Of a stretch of DNA of 64,000 nt, positions 1 to 8,895 are shown piece after piece. Both the position numbers and the translations under genes were made by a program. The notes beneath the pieces were generated by a model, which was given only the letters and a program-made list of their open reading frames with translations, was not told where the DNA came from and ran no database searches. Source of the stretch: Phaeovulum molybdatiresistens (GTDB taxonomy: Bacteria; Pseudomonadota; Alphaproteobacteria; Rhodobacterales; Rhodobacteraceae); assembly GCF_023544865.1 (NCBI RefSeq), contig NZ_JAMJFX010000001.1:402758-466757 (forward strand). Reading direction: 5' to 3'. The number at the start of each line of letters is the position of its first letter. The first letter of the stretch is position 1.

Positions 1-495
1 CGATTCGAACCCCGGCGCCCCGCGCAGGATGGACGCGCTGGATGTGGCGCACAGCATCTTGCCCACGGCGCCATTCGCCTCGGCCCGGGCGCGCAGCAAT
101 TCGGCCACCTCCAGGCTGACGGGAACGGTCTGTTCGCGGACAAACCAGGTCTCACGCGCGTGGTAGTCGATGTAGAACTTCCGCATCCGCTCGGTGATGC
201 CATAGTGGACATCGTTGCGTTCCGGAATCCAGGGGTGACGCCAGCTGCCGGCGGGGTCGAACATGATCCGTTCGCGCCCGTCGATCATCAGCGCCGAATG
301 CCCGCCTTCGCCGGTGCGGGTGCCGATCACGGTGTAAAGCGTGACCGAGGGCGGCAGCCCGGTGGAATAGGACGCCTTTTCGACGGCCTCATCGCTGGCC
401 CAGACGGATTCCGGCCCCAGGCCACAACCCGCAAGCGCGATGGGCACCATCAGTGCCAGGACAAATCCGCGAACCCGCCGCGCTGTTCTTCGCAT
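1..495 (-). CDS. Putative lipoprotein, 3' end outside window
   Basis: The visible 165 residues begin with an arginine-rich, then hydrophobic, signal ending in an LAGC lipobox with Cys24, so an envelope lipoprotein is expected. The mature part has a GGHSALM segment (His66) followed by DGRERIMFDPAG, and a later CATSS segment (Cys149). A His-before-Cys order of this kind is seen in permuted NlpC/P60-like (papain-fold) proteins, but that assignment is my inference. The start is the ATG at 495-493. The gene runs off the left edge, so its true length is unknown. It lies upstream of, and in the same direction as, nothing visible beyond the edge. Confidence 0.7.
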   Translation of the reverse strand, partial: MRRTARRVRGFVLALMVPIALAGCGLGPESVWASDEAVEKASYSTGLPPSVTLYTVIGTRTGEGGHSALMIDGRERIMFDPAGSWRHPWIPERNDVHYGITERMRKFYIDYHARETWFVREQTVPVSLEVAELLRARAEANGAVGKMLCATSSASILRGAPGFES

Positions 496-513
496 GCCGC
501 CGCCCACCACCGA

Positions 514-648
514 TCAGGCGTTTGCCAGCGCCAGGAACACCAGCGCCCCAATCAGGACGATCACCGACCAGGTGACGAATTTCGTGAAACCCGCAAAGGT
601 CTTTTCCTGGGCACGGATGTCCATTTCGCCCGGCTTGTAGTCGGCCAT
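514..648 (-). CDS. aa3-type cytochrome c oxidase subunit IV
   Basis: A 44-residue protein starting [11 protein letters not shown], with a soluble N-terminus of about 20 residues containing QEKTFAGF, followed by one membrane helix (residues about 22-42). This is the usual size and layout of the small bacterial aa3 oxidase subunit IV (COX4_pro_2-type), which packs on the side of cytochrome c oxidase in alphaproteobacteria. The stop precedes the lipoprotein start by 18 bases. A purine-rich AGAAGG-type ribosome-binding site precedes the ATG. No other oxidase genes are in the window. Confidence 0.85.
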   Translation of the reverse strand: MADYKPGEMDIRAQEKTFAGFTKFVTWSVIVLIGALVFLALANA

Positions 649-703
649 AGCCTTCTCCCTACGCTATTCTCCCGCTTTCGGATACCCGATCCCGCGGGCA
701 GTG

Positions 704-1171
704 TCACGCCCCCTCGGCATCCTGAAGCGCGCGGGCCAGATGAAAGCCGATGCGACGGGGTTCTTCGCGTTCCGGCGCCTTGGGCAGGGCCACAAGCATC
801 ACGTTCAGCTGGCTGACATGCTGGATCAGCTGGGTCCGCGCGCCATTGTCGTCGGTGCCGTAAAAGGTCAGCATGTCCGGCGCGAAATAGCCCAGGCCTT
901 CAATCCGCAGCACGCCTGCTTCGGCGCCGGTCAGGCCCAGCGCCACCTCTTGATCCGGGTTCAGCTGGTCTTCAAAGTTGCGGATATACAGCAGCAGCCG
1001 TTCATAGGCCCATTGCGCGGGGCTTTTGGATTCGACCGACGCCCGCGCGATCTGGGGTGGCAGGGGCATCGTTTCGGGCGTGGGGGGCGCGCCCGCGGTG
1101 GTGTGGACGACCCCGGCGCAGGGGATGGCGCTTTCCTCATGCGCCTCGGCGGTGGTGCGGATATCGGTCAT
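704..1171 (-). CDS. DUF6173 family protein
   Basis: A cytosolic protein of 155 residues with a variable N-terminus (about 45 residues) and a conserved C-terminal part containing PAQWAYERLLLYIRNFE and QLNVMLVALPK. It matches the alphaproteobacterial DUF6173 family, whose function is unknown. I chose the ATG at 1171 because it overlaps the stop of the upstream metallo-hydrolase (ATGA) and starts the protein at MTDIRTT; a start six codons earlier exists. The tight overlap places it last in an operon with the metallo-hydrolase and acyl-CoA dehydrogenase, but no mechanistic link is evident. Confidence 0.75.
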   Translation of the reverse strand: MTDIRTTAEAHEESAIPCAGVVHTTAGAPPTPETMPLPPQIARASVESKSPAQWAYERLLLYIRNFEDQLNPDQEVALGLTGAEAGVLRIEGLGYFAPDMLTFYGTDDNGARTQLIQHVSQLNVMLVALPKAPEREEPRRIGFHLARALQDAEGA

Positions 1172-2214
1172 GCCAGCCCCCAAAGCCAAGGCTCATCCCC
1201 GGCGCGCCGGGTGCGGGTGACCTCGCCCCGGTGCAGCAGGTGGTTAAGATGGGCCACGGCCTCTACCAGCGCCAAGCCATAGTCCGCTTCGCCGATGGGA
1301 CGCTTGAACAGCGGCGCAAAACATTGCGCCGCCGTGTGCGGCCCATGTGCCAGATGCCGGCGCAGCCGGTCCAGCGCGCCCAGATGGTTGTCGATCATCT
1401 GGCCCAGCCGCAGCGGCAGGCCGTTGAAGGGCAGCTTGTGCCCCGGCAGCACCAGGTGGCGCGGTTCGGCGATCTGCGCGAATCGGGCGCAGCTGGTCAG
1501 CCATTCGCCCACCGGATCGGCCAGCGGCTCGGTCGCATAGACCCCCAGGTTGGCCGAAATGCCGGGCAGCAGCTGATCGCCGCCAATCACAAGATCGTCC
1601 GACAGGCTCCAGAAGGTGGCATGTTCGGGGGCATGGCCATCGCCCATATGCACGCGCCATTCGCGCCCGCCCATCGCAAAAACCTCGCCCTCGACGATGC
1701 GGCGAAAGCCAAGCGGCATCGGGTGGACGACATCGGCAAAGTTGAACGGCCGCTCGGCCGCGCGCTTGTCGTAAAGGGCCGGGTCCATGCCGGCCGCGCG
1801 CCAGAAATCCAGCGTTTCGGCCAGGGGCTGATGCTGTTCATCCAGCACCAGCATCCGCGCGAACAGCCAAGCGGTGCGCGTCGTCCACAGCTCGGCCCCG
1901 CGGGTCTGGAACCAGCCGGCCATGCCGATGTGATCGGGGTGATGATGGGTCACGATGACCCGGCGCACCGGCTTGCCCGCCAGGGGGCCCGCCAGCAGAT
2001 CCTGCCACAGCGCGCGGGCCTTGCGCGTATCCATCCCCGGATCGACCAAGGTCCAGCTGTCGCCGTCGTCAAAGGCGTAACAATTGACGTGATCCAGCGC
2101 CATCGGCAGCGGCAGGCGCAGCCACAGCACACCCGGCGCGATCTGCTGCACCCCACCGGGCGCGGGCGGTTCGGGCCAGGGCATCCGAATGGGGCTGCGA
2201 TCCTGAACCGTCAT
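1168..2214 (-). CDS. MBL-fold metallo-hydrolase
   Basis: A 348-residue protein of the metallo-beta-lactamase superfamily (glyoxalase II/RNase Z-like hydrolases). The dinuclear metal ligands are visible: HHHPDH at 90-95 (HxHxDH), His194 in GDGHAPEH, Asp213 in GGDQLL and His259 in LPGHK. The C-terminal helical region resembles the LACTB2-like winged-helix extension. The start overlaps the stop of the upstream acyl-CoA dehydrogenase by four bases, and its stop overlaps the DUF6173 start. Coupling to an acyl-CoA dehydrogenase would fit a thioesterase-like role in CoA metabolism, but the substrate cannot be read from the sequence. Confidence 0.88.
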   Translation of the reverse strand: MTVQDRSPIRMPWPEPPAPGGVQQIAPGVLWLRLPLPMALDHVNCYAFDDGDSWTLVDPGMDTRKARALWQDLLAGPLAGKPVRRVIVTHHHPDHIGMAGWFQTRGAELWTTRTAWLFARMLVLDEQHQPLAETLDFWRAAGMDPALYDKRAAERPFNFADVVHPMPLGFRRIVEGEVFAMGGREWRVHMGDGHAPEHATFWSLSDDLVIGGDQLLPGISANLGVYATEPLADPVGEWLTSCARFAQIAEPRHLVLPGHKLPFNGLPLRLGQMIDNHLGALDRLRRHLAHGPHTAAQCFAPLFKRPIGEADYGLALVEAVAHLNHLLHRGEVTRTRRAGDEPWLWGLA

Positions 2215-3902
2215 GCGACCAGGTCTTCCACGCTCAGGTCATAAAGCCCCGCGGCACCCGCCTTCGCCTCGGCCAGGGCGGCGGCATATTGCGGCAGCAG
2301 ACGACGGATATAGACCCCGGCCAGCGCGCTGCGCGGCCCGCCGCCGCCTTCGGCAATCGCCGCCTTCAGGTGGAAATGCGCGCCCAGCACGCGGGCAAAG
2401 GCCCGCAGATAGGCCACCGCGCCGGCATTGCGATCCTGCGCGCCCTGGGCCACCAGCCATTCGGTCGCCTCGCGCAGGGTTTCGGCGGCGGTCCAGACAT
2501 CTTCGGCCAGATCGGGCAGCACATCGCGGGCAGCGGCGGCGTCATCCTCGATTTCTTGCAGCAGGCGGCATGCGGCGGCCCCACCATCCATCATCTTGCG
2601 CCCGACCAGATCCATCGCCTGAATGCCGTTGGTGCCTTCATAGATCGCGGCCACGCGAACATCGCGATAGAACTGCGCGGCGCCGGTTTCCTCGACATAG
2701 CCCATGCCGCCATGCACCTGCACGCAGGTTTCGGCGACGTTCATCCCGACATCGGTGCCGTAGGCCTTGGCAATCGGCGTCAGCAGCGCGGCGCGCGCCT
2801 GCCAGTCGGCTTCACCCGTGGCGCGGCCCATGTCCAGCGCCACCGCGCAGGCCAAGGATATGGCGCGGGCGGCAAAGACCTCGGCCTTCATCGTGGCCAG
2901 CATCCGACGCACGTCGGCATGATCGATGATCGCGCCCATCTGGTTGCGGTCGCGGGCATATTCGGCGGCTTTCTGATAGGCGCCCTCGGCGATGCCCACG
3001 CCTTGCACCCCCACGCCCAGACGAGCGTTGTTCATCATCGTGAACATCGCCGCCATGCCCTTGTGCGGTCCGCCCACCATCCAGCCGGTCGCGCCCTCAA
3101 AGCTCATGACGCAAGTGGGCGATCCGTGCAGGCCCATCTTGTGTTCCAGGCTGACCACGCGCAGATCATTGGCCACACCGGGGTTGCCCGCCGCATCGGG
3201 GATGTATTTGGGCACCAGGAACAGGCTGATCCCCTTGGTGGCCGGCGCCCCATCGGGCAGGCGGGCCAGCACCAGGTGGCAGACATTGCCCACGAAATCG
3301 CAATCCCCCCAGGTGATGAAGATCTTTTGCCCGGTGATCGCATAGGTGCCATCGCCCTTCGGTTCCGCCTTGGTGCGCAGCGCCCCCACATCGGACCCCG
3401 CCTGCGGTTCGGTCAGGTTCATCGTGCCCGACCATTCCCCCGAAATCAGCTTGGGCAGATACAGTGCCTTGATCTCATCGCTGGCGTGATGTTCCAGCGC
3501 CTCGATCTGCCCCTGCGTCAGCAGCGGGTTCAGCTGCAGCGACATACAGGCCGCCGACATCATGTCATGCACCGCAATATTGAGCGTTTGCGGCAGCCCC
3601 ATGCCGCCATGCGCCGGATCGGCGGCCAGCGCCACCCAACCGCCTTCGGCAATGGCGCGAAACCCCTCGGCAAACCCGGGCGAGCTGCGCAGAACCCCGT
3701 TTTCCAGCCGCGCCGGGGCCATGTCCCCTGCCCGGTTCAGCGGTGCAAGCACCTCTTCGCACAGCCGGCCGGCCTCGGTCAGGATCGCCTCGGCGGTTTC
3801 GGGCGTCGCCTCGGCAAAGCGCGCGGTGGCCGCGACCGGGGCCAGCGGCACGACATGGTCAAGGATAAAGCGAAGCTCGGCAACGGGGGAACGGAACGGC
3901 AT
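2211..3902 (-). CDS. Acyl-CoA dehydrogenase (large, C-terminally extended type)
   Basis: FAD enzyme that introduces an alpha,beta double bond into an acyl-CoA, passing electrons to ETF. The 563 residues contain the flavin/substrate signature LTEPQAGSDVG (164-173), KMGLHGSPT, and YEGTNGIQ (421-428), whose Glu422 is the expected catalytic base. The extra C-terminal domain and length (the typical enzyme is about 380) match the subfamily that includes DmdC, the methylmercaptopropionyl-CoA dehydrogenase. Marine relatives use that enzyme in DMSP breakdown, but no other dmd genes are here. Start at 3902 follows AAAGGAGAG. It is the first gene of a three-gene overlapping operon and lies divergent from sua5. 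Confidence 0.92.
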   Translation of the reverse strand: MPFRSPVAELRFILDHVVPLAPVAATARFAEATPETAEAILTEAGRLCEEVLAPLNRAGDMAPARLENGVLRSSPGFAEGFRAIAEGGWVALAADPAHGGMGLPQTLNIAVHDMMSAACMSLQLNPLLTQGQIEALEHHASDEIKALYLPKLISGEWSGTMNLTEPQAGSDVGALRTKAEPKGDGTYAITGQKIFITWGDCDFVGNVCHLVLARLPDGAPATKGISLFLVPKYIPDAAGNPGVANDLRVVSLEHKMGLHGSPTCVMSFEGATGWMVGGPHKGMAAMFTMMNNARLGVGVQGVGIAEGAYQKAAEYARDRNQMGAIIDHADVRRMLATMKAEVFAARAISLACAVALDMGRATGEADWQARAALLTPIAKAYGTDVGMNVAETCVQVHGGMGYVEETGAAQFYRDVRVAAIYEGTNGIQAMDLVGRKMMDGGAAACRLLQEIEDDAAAARDVLPDLAEDVWTAAETLREATEWLVAQGAQDRNAGAVAYLRAFARVLGAHFHLKAAIAEGGGGPRSALAGVYIRRLLPQYAAALAEAKAGAAGLYDLSVEDLVA

Positions 3903-4027
3903 GGCACTCTCCTTTGCGCGCTGCCTTGGCAAGGGGGCGGGCGGCGCGTATGTCTGCAAAACGGTCAGGCTGCAGGTTACCGCAAGGTCATGCGCCTTCA
4001 ACATCAACGCTGCGTCACGAATATCCG

Positions 4028-4990
4028 ATGGATCTGGAAACCGAAACCCTTTGTCCCGATGCGGCCGGTCTGGCCCGGGCCGCAGCCCTGCTGCGCACCG
4101 GCGCGCTGGTCGCCTTCCCGACCGAGACGGTCTATGGCCTGGGCGGGGATGCGCGGTCCGATCTGGCCGTGGCGCGGATCTTTGAGGCGAAGGGCCGACC
4201 CCGATTCAACCCGCTGATCGTGCATCTGCCCGATCTGGCCGCAGCCCGGGCGATCGCGCGGTTCGATGACCACGCGTTGCGGCTGGCGGCGGCGTTCTGG
4301 CCGGGGCCGCTGACGCTGGTGCTGCCGCTGCGGCCCGATGCGGGCATATCCGAGCTGGTGACCGCGGGGCTGGACACGGTGGCGATCCGCGTGCCGGCGC
4401 ATCCGGTGGCGCAGGCGCTGTTGCGCGCCTTTGGTGGCCCGCTGGCGGCGCCTTCGGCCAACCCCTCGGGCCGGGTCAGCCCGACGTGCGCCGCCCATGT
4501 GATTGAAGGGTTGGGCGGCCGGATCGCGGCGGTGGTCGATGGGGGGGCCTGTGGCGTCGGGGTGGAATCGACGATCCTGGCGCTGAACCCGCCCACCCTG
4601 TTGCGGCCCGGTGGCCTGCCGGCCGAGGCGCTGGAACAGGCACTGGGACAGCCGCTGGCCACGGGCGGAGATGCGGCCCGGCCCTCGGCCCCGGGGCAGC
4701 TGGAATCGCATTACGCGCCCGGCGCGACGGTGCAACTGGCCATGACGCAGGCCAGTGCCGATGCGGTGTGGATCGGTTTCGGCCCCGATTGCGCGGGCGC
4801 GGATCTGAACCTGTCGGCCACCGGCGATCTGGTCGAGGCGGCCGCGAACCTGTTTGCCATGCTGCGCAATGCCGACCGCATCGCCAAGGCCACGGGCAAG
4901 GCACGGATCGCGCTGGCCCCGGTGCCCGATCACGGCCTTGGCCGCGCCATCAACGACCGGCTGCGCCGCGCCGCGGCGCCGCGCCCCTGA
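4028..4990 (+). CDS. sua5: L-threonylcarbamoyladenylate synthase
   Basis: Makes threonylcarbamoyl-AMP from threonine, bicarbonate and ATP for the t6A37 modification of ANN-decoding tRNAs. It is 320 residues: an N-terminal YrdC/TsaC domain with PTETVYGLGGDA and KGRPRFNPLIVH, SANPSGRVSPT, and the ESTIL segment, followed by the extra C-terminal Sua5 domain (linker PGQLESHYAPGA). The ATG at 4028 gives the standard N-terminus; earlier codons are unlikely. It ends 6 bases before the convergent yqgE stop, with no room for a separate terminator. Confidence 0.93.
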   Translation: MDLETETLCPDAAGLARAAALLRTGALVAFPTETVYGLGGDARSDLAVARIFEAKGRPRFNPLIVHLPDLAAARAIARFDDHALRLAAAFWPGPLTLVLPLRPDAGISELVTAGLDTVAIRVPAHPVAQALLRAFGGPLAAPSANPSGRVSPTCAAHVIEGLGGRIAAVVDGGACGVGVESTILALNPPTLLRPGGLPAEALEQALGQPLATGGDAARPSAPGQLESHYAPGATVQLAMTQASADAVWIGFGPDCAGADLNLSATGDLVEAAANLFAMLRNADRIAKATGKARIALAPVPDHGLGRAINDRLRRAAAPRP

Positions 4991-4996
4991 TCCCGA

Positions 4997-5563
4997 TCAG
5001 GCGCGCCCCGCCGCCGCCGACAGCGTCTGCGGATCAACCCCGATCTTGCGCAAGGCGCGGGCCCATTTCGTCGCATGGTCCCGGTCCAGCGTCAGGGCGG
5101 CATCGCCCTCGGTAGTCAGCCAGCCATTGTCCAGGATTTCCCGCTCCAGCTGGCCCGGCCCCCAGCCGGCATAGCCCAGCGCCAACAGCGCCTGCGCCGG
5201 GCCACGGCCCTCGGCCATTGCATCCAGAATGTCGCGCGTGGCGGTCATCGACAGATCGGGCGTGACCGCCATCGACGCGGTCTGACCGGACCAGTCGGGC
5301 GAATGCAGCACGAACCCGCGTGAGGTTTCGACCGGCCCGCCGAACAGAACCGCGGGCGCGGGCATGTCACCCGCCGCCCCCGCCTCGGGGCGCAGGCGCA
5401 GCTGTTCCAACAATTCCGCGAAACTGGGCCGCGGCAGGGGCTTGTTCACGATCAGGCCCATCGCGCCTTCTGACCCATGGGCGCAGATGAAGACGACGCC
5501 GTGTTCGAATCGCGGATCGCCCATGCCGGGCATCGCAATCAGCAGCTTTCCGGTCAGGTCCAT
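4997..5563 (-). CDS. yqgE: YqgE/AlgH family protein
   Basis: A 188-residue UPF0301 (YqgE/AlgH) protein of unknown biochemical role. Diagnostic segments are LIAMPGMGDPRFEHGVVFICAH, GLIVNKPL, FGGPVETSRGFVLHS, and GYAGWGPGQLEREI. The ATG at 5563 is preceded by a GGGGGGC-type ribosome-binding site at good distance, so I prefer it to the TTG two codons upstream. Converges with sua5. Confidence 0.93.
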   Translation of the reverse strand: MDLTGKLLIAMPGMGDPRFEHGVVFICAHGSEGAMGLIVNKPLPRPSFAELLEQLRLRPEAGAAGDMPAPAVLFGGPVETSRGFVLHSPDWSGQTASMAVTPDLSMTATRDILDAMAEGRGPAQALLALGYAGWGPGQLEREILDNGWLTTEGDAALTLDRDHATKWARALRKIGVDPQTLSAAAGRA

Positions 5564-5703
5564 CGGCAACGCCCCCCTTTACCCCTATGTCGCGCGCCGG
5601 GCGGCCCGGCGCAAGCCCCGGGGCTGTGGCAAAGCCGCCCCACCCCCCGGCGCTGGCGCTTTTGTGACTTTGCCCGCGTCGCGCGGAGCGTTATCCGAAG
5701 ATC

Positions 5704-6513
5704 ATGAACCGGACGTTTATCATCGCATCCCTTGGCCTGCTGCTGGCCACGCCCTTGGCCGCGCAGGCGAACGACCCCCTGCCCCCGGGCATGGAGCGGG
5801 CAGAGCTGCTGGACGGCTGGCAAACGCCGTCGGGGGCACGCATGGCCGCCTTGCGCATCGCGCTGGACGATGGCTGGAAGACCTACTGGCGCGCGCCCGG
5901 CGATGCGGGCATCCCGCCGCAATTCGATTTTGCCGGATCGCAGAACGTGGCCGACATCACCGTGCACTGGCCCACCCCCGAGGTCTTTGACCAGAACGGA
6001 ATGCGATCGGTGGGCTATGACAACGAACTGATCCTGCCGCTGGAAATCACGCCCGCCGACCCCGCCCAGCCGATCGCGCTGGCCGCCGGGGTGGATTTCG
6101 GCATCTGCCACGATGTCTGTGTGCCGGTGTCAGTGTCGCTGCAGGCCGATCTGGCGGGCCCCGGCGCCCCCGACCCGGCGATCCGGGCCGCGCTGACCGA
6201 ACGGCCCCAGGCGTTTTCGGGCCAGGCGCGCTGCACGGTCGAACCCATTGCCGATGGCATGCGCGTGACCGCCGCGATCGACCTGCCCGAGACCGGGGCC
6301 ACGCCGGGCGGCGAGGATATCGCGCTGTTCGAGCTGGCGAGCACGCCGGTCTGGATCTCTGATTCGGTGTCGCGCCGCGAAGGCGCCCTGCTGGTGGCGA
6401 TGGCCGAATTCGTGCCGGCCGAGGCGCGCCCCTTCGCGCTGAACCCCGCCGATCTGCGCATCACCATCCTTAGCCCCGCGCGCGCGCTGGAAATCACCGG
6501 CTGCGGCGACTGA
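5704..6513 (+). CDS. Periplasmic DsbD N-terminal-domain-like protein
   Basis: A 269-residue exported protein with a signal peptide (about 1-22, ending AAQAN). It contains a DsbD-alpha-like immunoglobulin fold with DGWKTYWRAPGDAGIPP and a redox-type motif CHDVC (Cys135, Cys139), plus further cysteines near 197 and at the C-terminus. In DsbD, the N-terminal domain receives electrons from the membrane domain and passes them to periplasmic thioredoxin-like proteins. Here it stands alone, without the membrane or gamma domain, as is common in Rhodobacteraceae. It converges on the uracil-DNA glycosylase gene with a 7-base gap. Confidence 0.82.
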   Translation: MNRTFIIASLGLLLATPLAAQANDPLPPGMERAELLDGWQTPSGARMAALRIALDDGWKTYWRAPGDAGIPPQFDFAGSQNVADITVHWPTPEVFDQNGMRSVGYDNELILPLEITPADPAQPIALAAGVDFGICHDVCVPVSVSLQADLAGPGAPDPAIRAALTERPQAFSGQARCTVEPIADGMRVTAAIDLPETGATPGGEDIALFELASTPVWISDSVSRREGALLVAMAEFVPAEARPFALNPADLRITILSPARALEITGCGD

Positions 6514-6520
6514 CCCCCGG

Positions 6521-7333
6521 TCAGACCGCGTCCAGCCGCGCCCGCAGGTCAAGCAGATCGGCCCAGGCCTCGCGCTTGGCCAGTGGCATGCGCAGCAGAT
6601 AGGCAGGATGGGTCATCGGCAAGGCGGGGCGCCCGAAGGCCTCGGCCCATTGGCCGCGCAGTTTTGCGATTCCGGTCTGGCCCAGCGCCGCCTGACAGGC
6701 CGGATTGCCCATCAGCACCAGAAAATCCGGATCGGCCAGTTCCACGTGTCGCGCCAGGAACGGGCGCATCATGTCGATTTCCGCCGCGTTCGGCGCACGG
6801 TTGCCCGGCGGGCGCCAGGGCAGGACATTTGTGATGTAAAGCGCCGCGCCCGCATCAGGGGCAGCGCGCGACAGGCCGATGGCCGCGAACATCCGGTCCA
6901 GCAAATGGCCGGCCGGGCCGACAAAGGGCTTGCCGGCCAGATCTTCCTCGCGGCCCGGGGCCTCGCCGATGACCATGACGCGCGCCGCCGGATTGCCATC
7001 GGCAAAGACCATGGACCGCGCGCCCTTCTTCAGATCGCACAGATCGAAATCGGCGATCGCCTGTGCCAGCGCGGGCAGATCGGCCGCCGCCCCCGCCGCC
7101 GCGCGGGCCAGCGCCACCGGGTCGGCCGCCGCCTGATCCAGGACCGCGGGCATCGCGGCGGCGGGGGCAGACGGGGACTGTGGCCGGGGCGCGGCAGCCG
7201 GGGCGCTGTCGGGCAGATCATACCGGTTCAGGGGGGCATCCAGAATCGCCTCATCCGCGCCCATTTCCAGCTGCCATTCCAGCGCGGCCAGGGCGGCAAA
7301 GTAATCCATCTCGGGGGCGGGCTCTGTCTGCAT
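6521..7333 (-). CDS. Uracil-DNA glycosylase, family 4-like, without Fe-S ligands
   Basis: Excises uracil from DNA in base-excision repair. Of 270 residues, the first 90 are a low-complexity Ala/Pro-rich extension; the UDG fold follows with GEAPGREED (123-131), KPFVGPAGHLLDRM, and the second active-site motif THPAYLL (241-247). In classical family 4 enzymes four cysteines bind a 4Fe-4S cluster. Here the first pair is reduced to FDLC (Cys99 only), the third position is Trp173 in PWRPPGNR and the fourth is Met189, so a cluster is unlikely. ATG at 7333; divergent from pyrB. Confidence 0.88.
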   Translation of the reverse strand: MQTEPAPEMDYFAALAALEWQLEMGADEAILDAPLNRYDLPDSAPAAAPRPQSPSAPAAAMPAVLDQAAADPVALARAAAGAAADLPALAQAIADFDLCDLKKGARSMVFADGNPAARVMVIGEAPGREEDLAGKPFVGPAGHLLDRMFAAIGLSRAAPDAGAALYITNVLPWRPPGNRAPNAAEIDMMRPFLARHVELADPDFLVLMGNPACQAALGQTGIAKLRGQWAEAFGRPALPMTHPAYLLRMPLAKREAWADLLDLRARLDAV

Positions 7334-7436
7334 TGCGCCAAGCTAGGGCCGCGCCCCGCGAAGGTAAAGCCTTCGTGCTGGACGCCAGCCCCCCCTTTTG
7401 CGATAAGCGCGCCAAACCACGATAGGAGAGGCGGCG

Positions 7437-8402
7437 ATGGCATTCCGCGCAAGGCACCTTCTGGGGATCGAGCACCTGACCCCCGAGGATATCCGCACCG
7501 TTCTGGACCTTGCCGACCGTTACGTCGACCTCAACCGCCGCACGGTGAAACGCACCGATGCGCTGGCGGGCATGACACAGATCAACATGTTCTTTGAAAA
7601 CTCGACCCGCACCCAGGCCAGCTTTGAACTGGCCGGCAAGCGTCTGGGCGCGGATGTGATGAACATGGCGGTGGCGCAGTCATCGGTGAAGAAGGGCGAG
7701 ACGCTGATCGACACCGCGCTGACGCTGAATGCGATGCACCCCGACCTGCTGGTCGTGCGCCACCCGAATTCCGGCGCGGTCAACCTGCTGGCGGAAAAGG
7801 TGAATTGCGCCGTGCTGAACGCGGGCGACGGCAAGCACGAACATCCCACGCAGGCGTTGCTGGATGCGCTGACCATCCGCCGCGCCAAGGGCCGCATCCA
7901 GCGCCTGACCGTCGCGATCTGCGGCGACATCGCGCACAGCCGGGTGGCGCGGTCGAACCTGCTGCTGCTGGGCAAGATGGAAAACCGCGTGCGCCTGATC
8001 GGGCCGCCGACGCTGATGCCCGCGGGCGTGGCCGAATTCGGATGTGAGGTGTTTGACGACATGCGCGCGGGCCTGGACGGCGCCGATGTGGTGATGATGC
8101 TGCGCCTGCAGAAGGAACGGATGGACGGCGGCTTTATCCCGTCGGAACGCGAATATTTCCACCGCTACGGGCTGGATGCCGAAAAGCTGGCCTTTGCCAA
8201 GCCCGACGCCATCGTCATGCACCCCGGCCCGATGAACCGGGGCGTGGAAATCGACGGCACCATCGCCGATGACATCAACCGATCCGTCATTCAGGAACAG
8301 GTGGAAATGGGCGTCGCGGTGCGGATGGCCTGCATGGACCTGCTGGCGCAGAACCTGCGGGCCGATCGCGGCCGCCAGGCGACCGAGGGCACCTATGTCT
8401 GA
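7437..8402 (+). CDS. pyrB: Aspartate carbamoyltransferase, catalytic chain
   Basis: Condenses carbamoyl phosphate with aspartate in the second step of UMP synthesis. The 321 residues include the carbamoyl-phosphate loop STRT (56-59) in [21 protein letters not shown], and [11 protein letters not shown] near the C-terminus. A GGAGAGG ribosome-binding site precedes the ATG. Its 3' end overlaps the next ORF by 8 bases, and a dihydroorotase-like gene follows, so the three genes form a pyrimidine operon. No pyrI regulatory chain is present. Confidence 0.97.
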   Translation: MAFRARHLLGIEHLTPEDIRTVLDLADRYVDLNRRTVKRTDALAGMTQINMFFENSTRTQASFELAGKRLGADVMNMAVAQSSVKKGETLIDTALTLNAMHPDLLVVRHPNSGAVNLLAEKVNCAVLNAGDGKHEHPTQALLDALTIRRAKGRIQRLTVAICGDIAHSRVARSNLLLLGKMENRVRLIGPPTLMPAGVAEFGCEVFDDMRAGLDGADVVMMLRLQKERMDGGFIPSEREYFHRYGLDAEKLAFAKPDAIVMHPGPMNRGVEIDGTIADDINRSVIQEQVEMGVAVRMACMDLLAQNLRADRGRQATEGTYV

Positions 8403-8880
8403 AATCCGGCGCGACGACGTTCACGACTATCGCCCCGGCCCCGCCGCGGAACGCCCGCTGGAAGACGGGGAACCGGTCAATGCCGTTTTCCTGGCCGACC
8501 GCCGCCGCTACTGGACCGATCATGCCGCGATGGCCGCGATCGGGGTGGCGGCGCTTCTGGCAATCCTGCCCTGGGTGGGCAAGGCCGACCAGATCCCAGT
8601 GGCGGCGCTGGCTGTGGTTCTGGGGCTGGGCCTGCGCGGGCTTTACTTCCGGTCCGAGGCTTTCGCCCGGCGCTGGCAGCTGACCGACCGGCGGCTGATC
8701 GGGCCGCAGGGGCGGCAGGTGATGCTGCTGGAAATCGCCGCCGTCCGCCGCCTGTTCGGCGACGTGCAGATCGTCACCAACGGCGGCGCCAAACATCTGA
8801 TCAAGCATCTGGCCGATGCCGAGGCCGTCATGCGCCAGATCGAGGCGGCCAAGGCGGCGCGCGCGCTTGTGGCGCGATAG
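8395..8880 (+). CDS. Small membrane protein in the pyr operon
   Basis: 161 residues: an acidic/proline N-terminus (about 40), two membrane helices (about 43-60 and 68-85), then a cytoplasmic part with [26 protein letters not shown]. That part resembles the bacterial PH-like (bPH/DUF304) fold of membrane-anchored proteins. The ATG at 8395 overlaps the end of pyrB. Its position between pyrB and the pyrC-like gene is conserved-looking, but no role in pyrimidine synthesis is known to me. Confidence 0.75.
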   Translation: MSEIRRDDVHDYRPGPAAERPLEDGEPVNAVFLADRRRYWTDHAAMAAIGVAALLAILPWVGKADQIPVAALAVVLGLGLRGLYFRSEAFARRWQLTDRRLIGPQGRQVMLLEIAAVRRLFGDVQIVTNGGAKHLIKHLADAEAVMRQIEAAKAARALVAR

Positions 8881-8895
8881 GACAACGGGGGACCC

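Noticed and set aside
2289..4217. 642-residue open frame on the plus strand
   Set aside because: Antisense to the acyl-CoA dehydrogenase; no recognisable domain, biased composition.
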